This document shows positions 22,601 to 34,903 of a DNA stretch of 64,000 nucleotides, piece after piece. The DNA comes from Utricularia gibba (taxonomy: Eukaryota; Streptophyta; Magnoliopsida; Lamiales; Lentibulariaceae): assembly GCA_002189035.1 (NCBI GenBank), contig NEEC01000009.1:744001-808000 (forward strand), in the 5' to 3' direction. The position numbers and the translations under genes are program-made. Below the pieces are notes generated by a model. The model searched no databases and was not told where the DNA came from. It was given only the letters and a program-made list of their open reading frames with translations. Position 1 is the stretch's first letter; the number at the start of each line of letters is the position of its first letter.

Positions 22601-25600
22601 ACGTGGCACAAATATTATAAAAAAAATTAAATAAAAAAATCATACCCAATCGTTATCCCTTGCTAAAACAGCAAGGTACTTAGTGCTTGGGGAATGCCAT
22701 GCACCTTACAAAAAGCTGTGACCAATTTCCAGCGCTCACTTGCGGCTTTCTGATCAGACCTCAGCAAAACTCCATTCCCATTTCCATCCATTAACCAAGA
22801 ACCACATGTCAGTTCACTGACTGACGCTGGAAGGCTTGCTTTTTCCAGGTGCTGCAAAACGAGCTGCAGAGTTTGGGATGGCGTGTTGGAGATCCCAGTG
22901 TCACCCTCAGCTTTATTCATGACGCTAACTACACCTTCATGAAGATAATAATCTGAAAGTGCTTGAGCAAGAGATATCATCACATCAGTTTCAACAGATG
23001 GATCCAAAATAGGGATGCTATTATGTTTCCTGTACTGATCACTGGCAGCAGATTTATAGAAATCAGATATTCTTTTCAACGTGGCAACATCAACTTGAAG
23101 AGTGCTAGCAGATACACCACATAGCCCCAGTACAAACACGCATGATGAAACCAATACATTGTCATCAAAATGCTCAATGGCAAGAGGCATGACCTGAAAG
23201 TCAGATTGGGCAAAAACACGATGAGAAATGGATTTTCATACAATCTATAGTTTGAAAACATTGGTTGCTGGATGAAAAGTCAAGACGGATATCTTCATAT
23301 CTAGAATACAACCATTTCAGAAAAATGTAGAATTCACTGTGCCAGGGATGCCAGAGCAAATTGGCTGAGAAAGAAAAACCCAAAATGATTTGCTTTTGTG
23401 GCCAAATTGTGCTGTGTTGATTAAGTAAATAATTCGGGTATCTATAATAGTAGAATTTGCAGACAACACGTCAAAAAATGACTACTCCCATCCCAAACAA
23501 CATAATGACTCCACACTTACGGATGAAAGAAGTGAGACTTCAATCTCTGACAGTGGCTTCAGGATATTCTGTACATCCATATGGACATTAGGTTGGCCTG
23601 TTAACGGCGCTTCAGATTTCACACTCTCATCACTGGACTTCAAATTATGAACCCTGGCTGAAAGGAGATGACTGAAAGCACTAAATGCACGGCCACGATG
23701 CAGATGATGTTGAAGTCCAACCTCAGCTCCCTGATTGCAGTGAATAAAAAAAATAATGTAAATTAATTACCCATGAAAGGAATATATAAATCCCAAATCA
23801 AAAGAAATTAAAGGAACGGAAATTAAAATTTACAGATATATGAGTTTTCGCCAGAAAAAAATAAATACCTCTAGAGAAGAAGCATAGAGCTCCTCCTCTA
23901 TATGTTTCTGGATTGCAGCTTCCCAGGACGATGCACTGATCTCTGCATGACCACTGGAATTAATGACATAGTAAATGTCTCTCAGCATTGATAGTTCATC
24001 AGTCCCCAAGTCAGCCATGCGCCAGCAAATTGGACCCTGCTCGCATAGAAAATATAGGTAACAATGAAAAGCTCACTTTGTACATGCGATGCTTCCTCAG
24101 GATGTCAGTTTCAGTCTAACCTGAACATAGAGCTGAATCAATCTGCGGACTCCCTTAGGAAACCAGTATGGAACCATCTGCAGGATTGAAGTATCCTGCG
24201 TGGAGGAGAAGAAAACACCTTCCCGCCAGTGCATGTATTCCAATAAATCAGAATACCCTGACACTGCATATCATGAAAAAAAAAACATAATAAAACAAGA
24301 TGACAAAATGAGAGGGTTATTACACGAACTAAATTGTCAGATTAGGGTTTAAGAAATTTTGCCTTTTGTCTTAATGGCCACACTGATGCCAGCAAAACAT
24401 GCAGTTACTAGTGTCTTCCACAAAGTAGGGAACCCATGAAGGGCTGGTCTGAGGTTTTCCAAGGTGCACTGAGCAGAGCTATACCACCTATTCACACTTC
24501 CACTGCTTAGGCATTCTTGTGGAGGAATCGGAGCAAACATCAAGGTGGCTAGGGATGCCATTTCCCCAGCTACTTCTGCTATGTCATCAACGGCATGAAT
24601 GGTGCCACCATCCCCCAGATCAGTATTTTTATGTCCAGGTACTATGTTATGGGAAGCAATTGCACGTGCATTTGAGAATGATGCATCATATTCTTTTCCC
24701 TCAACCCTCAGCAAGAGTAAACATTTCACCCACTCATTATCACCCTATGCAATGAGTGAATGATAAGCTCATGCACGCGAGGAAAGATACTATCATAAGC
24801 CAACCCATGTTTCTAAAAGCATGCAATAAATGATGCATAAATTTTATATAACAACAACCTTAAAGTAAAAATCAAGATAGGAACTGCCAACCAATTGTAC
24901 TTACAGCTGCATCCAGGAAAAATGATAGAGAATCCTGGTCAAGTGCCAACTGATGAGCATCAAGATAAATGTCCAGGAGACGAAGCAAATTATTCTGGGA
25001 ACTGAAGCTTATCACAACCTTATGCAATGCACGGATAGCCTCCAGACTAAGTGAACTATCATCATTAACAACTATTACTGAATCAAAGGTATCACCACCA
25101 CCCTTGTTCGTGGGAAATGTATCATGCGTTTCAATCAAAAAGCCAGATTGGGCCAGCAAAGCAGAAATCTCTGCGGTATCAGGCCAGTAATCAGTTAAAA
25201 AGATCAATCTTTGTGCAAGCTGCTGTTCCATAAGTGTCCTCAACCACACAGAGGCCATTCTATTTGCACCAATCCTGAAAAGCTTTATAGATGGGACATT
25301 TATAGATGCTTCAACTCCATCTAATTCTTCGAGATAACTCATATTGAGATTGTCACCCAAGCAAACGTGTAAACTTCCACGTGATAGTGCATACGGTGGA
25401 AGTATCTCCAGCAGCCTAGAAACTTCTAACCAATCATTGTGGCACATGGAGAACTCAAGTTGTGATTCCCAAAGTAAATGGACTCCCATGAGGAGAGGTT
25501 GGCCCAGCAATATCTGAGGAAGGGCAAAATTGGTGAGCAGTTTATTTGATAAAAACACCTACGGGACTCCTGAAAAGCAATGCAAGCCAGTTTCATGAAA

Positions 25601-28600
25601 TAAATTACAGGTCTGCAGCCTTTATACACCAAAGATACTGGAAGCGAGGTTATGGAAACTTCAAATGTTCGCAAGTGCCCATGAAAAAGGCTAAGTAGCA
25701 TCCATACCCCAGTTAAAAAATGGTCAGTTAGTTTCTTTTTCGTCCAGAAAACTATTATCTGCTTCATGGAGCGTCAAATGGGATTTCCATGTAGCTTAAG
25801 CTGCTCTCTATACACAGCATGTGAAGCATGTTAACGAATAGGGTTTTTCAATCCACAAAAGGCGTTTTCACCTCTGGAGAGTTAAGAAAATCAGGGCAAT
25901 CATTGATCTATAAGTTGCTCAACTCAACCCCGTTCATAGATCCAACAGCACTATAATATCTCTCCAGAAAGCCATGTTGAGCATGTTAACGAACAGGGTT
26001 TTTCAATCCACAAAAGGAGTGCCACCTCACTGGAGAGTTAAGAAACTTTCGACAATCATTGATCTAAGTTTGCCTAATTCATCCCCGTTCTTCAGGTCCC
26101 ACAGCATTATAATATCTATCCAGAAAATTCTGAAAGATAAATCGAATGATTGAAAGTTCACTTGTACCCATATACAGATCAAGACACTACCATCGTACAA
26201 ATAAGAGTCAATGCAATGTTGTATACAAAGACATGAAAAGCCATTTTTGTAATAAAGACCAGGAAGCATAAAACTCACTCGATCAATGACTCTTCGATCC
26301 CAGGCATCTGCCCATGCTACAGCTGCAGTCCAATATGCAGAATGACTGCTGTCGTCATCAGGTTCAAAAGACGTACCATGTTTATCCAGATTCGTCCAGG
26401 GCCCCAAAACAACACCATCCACATCACCACACGTGATGTTGATATTCATTTGTGGGTGCAAAAGATGTAGAACCAACTCTTTCCCCACTTCTGCATTAGA
26501 TGTTCTATTGAGCTCTGCATTCCGTGTCACTAGTGCACTGAAGAAGCTGCTGCAAGGATATATCCTCTAGTGGAAGAAAACAGCACTGTTAGCTCAAAGG
26601 TGTTCTTTTAGAAGCATATATTTTACATTTCCAGAACGTATGTGATGCAGCTCAGTACCTCTATCAATGCCATCGTATCCAATATTTTCAATTCATGTGG
26701 TTCAAGGCATACATATCTTGACATCCCTTCAGCAATGAACTTCCGAAGTGATCTTCTTAATGTGCCAAAAACCAGGTTTTTAAGGACAATTTCAACATCT
26801 TCCCCAAGCTTTTGCAATGTAGTCACAGCAAGCCCAAACTCACCCTATACAATGTGGAATATATCAACCAGAAAATTAAAGCACGCATTCTTATCACATT
26901 TAAAACTAACCAACCTTCAGGAAAAGATCATATGCAATTGCTCTTCCCACAGTCCGAATATCACTAAAAGTATCGTGTGTTTCTGTGTCTGGTAATGCAT
27001 TGTGTAAACGATGAAGATGCAGTGTAAGAACAGCCAATGGAAGCCTACCGGAAAGCAATGCATCTTTAACAACAGTATTAAGGTCCATATAACTTAAATC
27101 CCAACGTGCTATCATGTCCTTCGGATTCTCCACTTTTACAGTCCTTTCACCAATGCCATTCCCTTCAGCAAGTACGACTGCATGGTCAAAACTCAGCAAA
27201 TCCGTGCACTCGGAACCATCTGTTCCTGAAGATACGAAAGCACGTTTGTCACCAGTTTGAAGTTCTGTTCCAACTGCAGGCCCTCCAGTAAGAGCTGAAC
27301 CATCCAAAAACAAGTCACTTCCTGCAACAATTGGGTTTTCCAAACCACCCTCAGGCAAATCCGCAGGAGCCAGGTTTGGCAAACCTATATTGTCCATCTA
27401 AAGAACAAAGGAATTTAGTCATATATGCTAGGTTGCTTAATTTAAGTAGGTGTGTTGAACAGCCTACCAGTATCAGGCCAAGCTTTCCATGTCTATCATT
27501 AAGCTTCCTGCACAAACAGCGAATGACAACTAAAAGCTTAGCCATATCCCAAAGGTTGTTTGAACCTCCTGATTTACCATATTCCTTGTCAACCAACTCA
27601 TATGGCTGAGAAATACTATTGTAACTCCAAGCATCCCATGACCTTAGAGCAACATTGGTAAGATGAAACATGCCATATTCATGAATGGCCGTAGTTGCAT
27701 AGCTGGTGGCTAATGCTAGAAGCCTGTTGACATTTACTGCACTCTAGTTATTATACATCAGCAAAATCTCAGAAAAGAGAAAAAAAAAAGACAGAAAAAG
27801 TGCCAAGATACTTAAGCACATACGATGTTATCATTATCAGAATGATCAGAATTGCACTGACATGAAAACAATAAACTATGGCTCTCTAAGACAAGCGTTT
27901 AGATGATTCTTGAAAGATCAGGTTTGAAAAAACTGAATACTCGACTCTAAATCCAATCCTAATCCATATAGATATTAAGATGTATAATCACCTGAAGAAT
28001 AAGAATTCAAAACATCGTCATCAATGCATTTTTTATTGACCCACACAATAGTAATTAAAACAAACATATGCTAATCATAACGCTCAAAAGAAGTATATGA
28101 ACGATAATAAGAGCATCCTCTAGACATTAAATATGCATCAACTACAAAAACGATGTGTTCCATACCTTGATGCGGAAAAAACCTCACTGTCATTCCTTAC
28201 ATGGTAAAGCATCAAATATACTGTTGTAAACAGCAATTGTAAAACACCCTCCACTGCTAAATTGACCTCCATGAGCATTTCTAGAGAACTGTTAATTAAA
28301 ACAAATGGCAAGTTAGATTATGAGCAAAGGAAAAAGAAAAAAAACAAACAGATGAATACAGATTTGGGTAAAGGAATGTGAATCATACTTCTGAATTTGG
28401 TCAAACTCCAGGTAATTTAGAGCCAACTGAAGGTGTCTGATCCGAGTGGCCCCCAAATTCCATCCTGAAAGCATTACAATCACTTCTTGTCTCTATTAAA
28501 TGTGTACAGATTTGTACACGAAAGAGAAAAAGTGCATGGCATGGTTAGAGGAAAGTAAATGCATTCACCATGGAAAACAAGAATGTATTATCACATTAAA

Positions 28601-31451
28601 TGTATAGAAGATATTTGACAAAGAATTCATTGAAAAAAAGTGGCTTTAGACATAAAAAGTCATTCTTTTTGATAGCCTACACCTTTTTGGATGCAAAAGA
28701 GAAGTAGTTTGGGTGGTGTTTCTGTTAATGATTGGTCTATGAAACCATTACTGGCATCATATAAATAGAAGTAGAAAGGCAAAAGGAAGTATGGAGAGTT
28801 TGTGCACTTCTGTGCACATAAATAGCTTTACATTGTCTCACCAAAAATGGGCTGGCCACCAGTCATACAAATCAAATTGGTTCACATCAAAGGGAAGCAC
28901 AAGAACCACAAATTGCACTTACTACACACCAAGTTCAATGATTTACAGAATGAAGTACATGAAATGATAAGCTAGATTTCCATCTAAGAGTAATCACACG
29001 TGAACATATATTATCTTAATCTGTAATCACATGTCCCATTAATGACACATAGATGTTCTCATCAGAGATGAAGTCGATGCATTTAAAGAGCTAGAGAACC
29101 AGGGCTAAGAATATACTGCATGAAGAAAAAAAACATCAGAAAAACATCATGTTGAAATACTAGGAAGTAGAAGCACAGACCAGATGAGCACACAATCAAG
29201 AAGATGTAAGCAACTCCTACCATTAACCAAGGATAAATTTTCTGCCACATTGGGTCCTTCAAATAAAAATACTTTATCCAAAACTTCCATTTTCCATGGA
29301 GATGCTAATTGTCTTTTTTTAGACATCACAGTAAGATCACCAGCACAAGAATGCAAGATGCCATGGTTACATATGGCGCCTTCAACTTGACGTGATTCTT
29401 GAGCAACTGATATTGAAGGAAGAACAACTGAAATGCCCATTTTGGTAACCAAGTATAGAAACCCATAATAATTGCAGCCAACAGCTTCACTTGTAAAGGT
29501 TTCCCACCCTGAAATTGGTAGTTCTTTTCATCTTTTACATTCAAATTCAACTGAAGATTAGCATGAACAACTTCACAAGGTTTCTCTTTGTAAGCACGCC
29601 ACTTAATGAGGCGAGTGATTCCGAAGGGAGAAAAACAGATATTGTCATCCTCACTAAATCCGGATAGGGGTAAAAAGACTTCCCTTTTCAATTTCAATGC
29701 TTTACCAGAAACCATATGTTTCTGATATACTTCATCGGTCTCAGAAGGCCTTCTGTACTGCAGCACTAAACCCTTTATGCCCTGAAGCACTGAGTCAGTA
29801 GGAAGTACTCTCGGAAAACCAATGTCAGTACCACCTACATCCCAACCACTCAAAAGACCAAGCTCCATACTGGAAGGATAAGGAAAGGTATTTTCAAACA
29901 AAAATTGCTCATCGGGGAGATGATCATCGGTTGGCAAAACATAAATCACACCACATTCGTCCATCACACCTAACAAAGAAGAATGAGGAAACGTATACAG
30001 CCTTCTGAGCCTTTTTCTGTGTAACTGCCGAGATGCATCATCAAGATAATCATCATCATTTTCTGGTCGATCACTTGGATGAGAACCAAGTGAAAAAATG
30101 TTAGAGACGTCAACAAGCCCTACATAAGCACCACTCATGGAACCATAAAGCGAGATAAGACCATATTTGCTGAGACAGACTAGAAAACTGTAAGAAAAAG
30201 CAAAATCTGTCCACTCCGATTGACTGTCAAGGACTGCAGAATATAGCCACTTTAATCCCAAGCCAATTGTTCTGGAAACAGCAACCACAACCTTACAACC
30301 ACTTTGATTGTTTACAAAGCTAGGACTGGCACATGTAGAGCTAACCGTTGACAGAGAAAACCCAATCAATTGCGATGAACTGTCAGAAAAAACTTTGACA
30401 CATTTAGACAAGCTGCTAACTGCACCAACTCTTAATTTTGAAGTATCACCTTCCGCACATGTTGGTGACATATTTTTGGGTTCTATAAATGGTTTGTGTA
30501 CATCACATGATGTGATACCACTGCAAGAGAGGAAGTCTGGAAACTGTGAATTGGACTCGAACAGTCTAAATGATGTAACTGAATTTTTAGGAAATGATGA
30601 ATTCTTTGAAAATTTGGTATACATGGTGCCATCAATATTCAAACATTCGGCTTCAGCTAAAAACGTCTTCATCCATATCTTTGGACTTTCTGATCGACGT
30701 CCATCCATATCTTCTGCATAAAGACAATCTGAACCCTCCTCCTTCACAAAGGGCTCGGGTTCTCCGTGGGTCTCCCGAGGAAAAAAGTTTGCCTTAGGTC
30801 CCCACTCAACCCACGTCCCATGCTCAACACGACTATCCCCAGCTGAATTTGAAGCTTTCCTGAATTCATAAGATTTAGAAAAGGTATGAACAACCACACC
30901 ATCTTTCCCAGACACAAAAAGTAGCTCCTGGAATGAAGCATCATCATGAGGAGCATCTGTAGATTCAGTTGCATCTGTAAGACCCCATGCAACAGAATCT
31001 ACATCCGATAAAAATGCATGCGCAGATCCTGAATATGTACCATCATTATCCATCTGTTCAACCTCATCTAAGCTAGAAATGTTCTTCCTAGAAATAAAGT
31101 CACTCATCAAATCAGTGCCAAATGGATCAGAAATGCTTCCATTGAAAGCAGTTTCAGAGTGATCATAAATTTTCAACTGTCCTGCAAAGAAAGGATAAAG
31201 ATCCAAATCCCTTTCGGTCAATAACAAACTATTCCACCAGCGCAAATATATCACACAGTAAGAAAACCACCTTTATCTAGGGATATCAACAATCCGTCAG
31301 AATCATACGAAAGCAACAACAAGTGCCTTCTCGCTGGCGAGATAAATCCTTCTTTAAAAGACGAAGGACTGTATGGAAACTCAGAAGCACCCCATTTTCT
31401 CAAATGCAGTACTGGAGCGTCCTCCTCATGAAGAACGCTATTGCAACCCAT
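16606..31451 (-). CDS. SPG11: Spatacsin-like protein (SPG11 homologue), about 3,000 residues, one frameshift
   Basis: Animal spatacsin works with spastizin and AP-5 in lysosome re-formation; the plant role is poorly known. The gene begins at ATG 31451 (LHLRKWGASEFPYSPSSF) and ends at 16606 (HGGAYLPLM). More than 20 exons lie in order. The largest spans about 29218-31181. Exons near 28400-28465 (RIRHLQLALNYLEFDQIQ), 26906-27397, 24872-25510, 22663-23190, 21377-21844, 20450-20906 and 18845-19560 follow. The last three, around 17770-16606, form the spatacsin C-terminal domain, including YWFYDKYQTFDLLESLRYF and ACNKVLDKVPENAGPLILRK. Alpha-solenoid-like helices dominate the second half. One base is missing in the C run 29517-29519; on either side the protein continues (FQG, then the EAVGCNYYGFLYLVTKMG segment). 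It resembles Arabidopsis At4g39420. Exon edges in the middle are approximate. Confidence 0.88.
25824..26127. repeat. Tandem duplication of about 147 bp inside a spatacsin intron
   Basis: Two adjacent, diverged direct copies (about 25824-25970 and 25979-26127) lie in the intron between about 25513 and 26278. Shared blocks in the same order include GCATGTTAACGAA, GGGTTTTTCAATCCACAAAA, GGAGAGTTAAGAAA, CAATCATTGATCTA and TATAATATCT. The copies differ by substitutions and small indels, so this is a real old duplication and not an assembly stutter. No function is implied. Confidence 0.85.
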
Positions 31452-31975
31452 AAAAATCTCTGTATATTATCAAAATGATCAACAAAAATAAAAGGAACAG
31501 ATACATAAATCTTGAAATATCATGAAATCATACAGAAACGAAACACCATAAACTGAACCGAACCGAACTGACGGTTCCGGCTGTGTGATTGAACCAACCA
31601 AATTTTTGAAAATTCCAGTTCTGGCTTGTACGAACCAGCCAATTGCATCGCAGGTTGAAAAACAAATCAATATACTAAAAACCAAAAGCAAATGCTCGAA
31701 TGAAAGCTAAACACCAACACCAAACGCTTACTATAAAGTGTTATCCCAGAACTTCCCTGTCATCACAAACAGTCCCTACATCTGCATATACTCCCACATA
31801 AACAACAGCACCAACTCAAATCATCAAACCTGGAGAAAAACACACGGCGCTTCAGATGATCGGTTCCGTATAGAAGCTACAACTTCACTTTCTCGTCAAT
31901 CGAACCATTCACGGAACTGCGAGGATGTGAGGCGACGCCATCACCGGAATCATGGGAGCTCCGTTTTATTATTTT

Positions 31976-31993
31976 ACGACGACGACGACGACG
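31976..31993. repeat. (ACG)6 microsatellite
   Basis: Six ACG units lie about 0.5 kb upstream of the spatacsin-like start codon, probably in its 5' UTR or promoter. The spatacsin 5' leader lies in 31452-32000, where no other gene was recognised. Confidence 0.85.
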
Positions 31994-32255
31994 CAAAACG
32001 CGATCCACTGTTTCTGCAGTGGTTGGCAATTGTGGTTTAACGCCTCGACAAATAAAGTTTTCCAGATTAGCCCTTGCACGTTTACTCCAGATTGGGCCAC
32101 GTCAATATACAAAGGCCCAATACTGAAATCCAAAAACAGGGGCAATAAAATTAATAGAGCTTTTTATTAATATTGTAAAATATATTAAAATGTAAATCAA
32201 CATAATTCTAATAATTTAAATATATTATATATCACTAAATTACTATATTACCAAG

Positions 32256-32657
32256 GATCCTATGATTCACAGATTATCTTGTTTTATACAAATTCACATA
32301 TTCAATATATGGATTCACAGATACATACGTATTCATATACGTGTATCCAATAAATTTTTATTAAAAAAACAGAAAAAAAAATATATATATAATATTTTTT
32401 AATAACCTTATTCAATTCTATAACAATCATTTTATTTTATTTTACTAGTGATGATGTGGATTACCATTTACATATCTATTTATTATTTTATAATTAATAA
32501 TTAAATTTAAAAATTTATGTAAAGTTAATTATTTGTTATTAAAATAATTTTATTTTTAAAAATTTATGTATTTTTAATAAATAAGGTTTTGTGAATCCTT
32601 GTACTCGTATCCGTGTACTCCCAAATTTGTGAACTTGCACTTGTGGATCATAGGATC
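32256..32657. mobile_element. Candidate MITE-like element with terminal inverted repeats
   Basis: The 16-base ends GATCCTATGATTCACA (32256-32271) and the reverse complement of 32642-32657 (GATCCTATGATCCACA) match with one difference. Looser inverted similarity (CAAATTCACA / CAAGTTCACA and GGATTCACA blocks) continues inward. The 402-bp interior is AT-rich and non-coding. The size and structure fit a non-autonomous miniature inverted-repeat element. I see no clear target-site duplication, so an old insertion or a non-transposon inverted repeat remains possible. Confidence 0.5.
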
Positions 32658-33100
32658 ACAATTAATCCATAATTTTAAAATCAATTTTTAAAAATATTTT
32701 TGCGAGAGATAATATACATCTTTGCGTGTTAATAAATATTATTTTATATCTTATATTATTTATATCTAAATATACATATTGTGTATCTATAATTGAAAAC
32801 ATGTTTTATAGACATATTTTACAAACATCGATTTAAAATATTATTATAATTAAGAAAAATCACATGAAAATTTTGAAAAACATGATGGTAAAAATTAAGT
32901 ATTTTATATTAAATAGATGCATGTATTTAGAAAAAAATTTTATGTGTATTATAAAATATTTTCTGAGAATAATTTTGCTGAAATAGTTTATTAAAAAGCG
33001 TAAAAAATAAAGTATGGAGATTAAAATGGAATAGCGGGTATTTGGAAATGGAATTTTGCTGACGCAGGCTGGAGATGTCTCTTTCTCAGCCCCTCTTCTC

Positions 33101-33109
33101 TATAAAAGG
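33101..33109 (+). promoter_or_regulatory. TATA box TATAAAAGG
   Basis: A consensus TATAAAAGG lies 176 bp upstream of the start codon at 33277. It is preceded by a pyrimidine-rich tract and followed by a leader of suitable length. Position and orientation fit the core promoter of the downstream plus-strand gene. Confidence 0.6.
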
Positions 33110-33276
33110 CCTACATCTCCAAAGCTCCTCTTCCATGACGGAGAGGACGGCATCGCTAGGTGGCATTGTCAACCACTGTATATGCATCTGGAGAATAAAT
33201 AATCTAGGGTTTCTGGTTAATCCAGGATCAAACTCAATTGTTTGTTTTTTTTTCTTCAATCGGTGGGAGTTTTGGT

Positions 33277-34547
33277 ATGGCGAAGAAGCGAAAATCCGAT
33301 TCGACGCGTCTGGATGAGGTTGATAGAGGCATGTATTCTTCTTTCTGCAGCGCAGCTAACTCCCTTTCTCAGCTTTATTCGCAAGCCATGCACCAGCAAC
33401 GGCTCTCCTTCCAGGCTGGAGAACGTCATGCCATGGTATTTTTTTTGTGTGCAAATTTTTTGTGCTTTGGTTTGGTTTACTGAGTTTTTGTTGTGTTTCG
33501 GATGATTGAGATGTAATTGGTATGGGCGTTTTGTATTGTGGTGGTGAACTGTTGAGTTTAAATGATGTAGTGAAAAGATTGGTTTTTTATATGCATTGTG
33601 GTCGATGCTAGTGTGGGCTTTGATTGAATCTTCCCCCTGTTGATAGAAGAGTGAAATTGCTGGTGTTTCATTGAATCCAGTTAATGAATATAATTATCCG
33701 TGGTTCTATCAGCTTGTGGATCTTCAATATCAACTCTCCTTTTAGTGATGATTAGAATTCATTTCGAGTTTCTTTTAATTGCAGGAAAGGCTCTATGGCT
33801 GGATTTTGAGGAAGCAGGAAGAAGGGGTTAGAGTGACGTCTGGTGACATAATTGCATATGTGCTGGTAAATGCTTCTGAAATTTCTGTTCTTGAGTCTTG
33901 GCTTATAAACCTGTTAGCACTATCCTTTGCCGTTATCTTAAAAAGTTCTTTTAAATTCGTGGTTTTTTCATACATGTGAAAGAAAGAATATAGTGTGTAA
34001 GTAGTTGGCGTGTTGGTTCAGCTCTGGTCTAAGAACGATCTGTGTATCATCAGCCTCATTACTTAAAGCACTTGGAGCAAATATTAAAGTTCACAGAATC
34101 GGATTGGAGACATCAAGCTCTTATATTCATCAGGGACATGCCCCATTAGCCTTCTAACTGTGCAGTTGTTTCACGCAGAATGAACTTGATCATGTCAATG
34201 AGGAGCCTTCACAGCCCTCTAGAATTCCATTCCAACAAAGCCAGAGCCAAGCTCCACAACATGGAATCCCTGTAACTTCCAATTCTTTTGGCCCAACAGC
34301 TCTTGGACAAGGGCTGCGGTCTGGCCAATCTGATCAATCCAAGAACTCTGTTTTCTCAAATGCTCTCTCGAGTCCGGTGAGACGCAGCCTTCAGAACTAT
34401 CACTTGTCACAGGGAGCTCATTATGCCAATGATGTTTCACGGGTAAATGACAACAACAACCCACTCCGTGATCCTAATCAACCAAGCTCAAATGATTCGT
34501 CCATGGATATGCATGCTGATAGCCCTGGCCATGATTCACCTTACTGA
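33277..34547 (+). CDS. Conserved plant protein of unknown function (202 aa)
   Basis: Three exons (33277-33435, 33785-33865, 34179-34547) join in frame to 202 residues. The N-terminus starts MAKKRKSDSTRLDEVDRGMY. It continues with a helical region (ANSLSQLYSQAMHQQRLSFQ) and ERLYGWILRKQEEGVRVTSGD. The C-terminal half is low-complexity, Ser/Gln/Asn-rich, and contains VFSNALSSPVRRSLQNYHLS and the end NDSSMDMHADSPGHDSPY. I recognise this as a widely conserved land-plant family, sometimes labelled 'holocarboxylase synthetase' in databases without any biotin-ligase domain. No such domain is visible here. The basic KKRK start could be a nuclear localisation signal. The frame is intact and its TATA box is at 33101. 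Function is unknown. Confidence 0.85.
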
Positions 34548-34903
34548 AACCCTTTCTGCACTCCTGAGCTGATTGCAGAAGGAGATGGCTGTTTATAGAA
34601 ACATGAACTAACAGAAAATGATCTGATTGCTGTGCTAAAAGTTATTGCTTCTGGTTGGATTGAAGTTTTGAATGGCTTAAAAAGATAGAGCCAGTCATTT
34701 CTTGTTCAATGGCATTGTTCATGACTATACTCTATCTTCTGAATGTTTATGTAATCGCTCCAAATGTCATTCCTGCATTCTCCTTCTAATGCTTAACATA
34801 CTCCAATATGAACGTTCGTTTTTCTTTTTTGTAACATCAACAGGTTGGTTCCTCGGACTCGCTCTCCTTGTATTAAACAAATAGATCAAGTATTTTCACT
34901 ATA

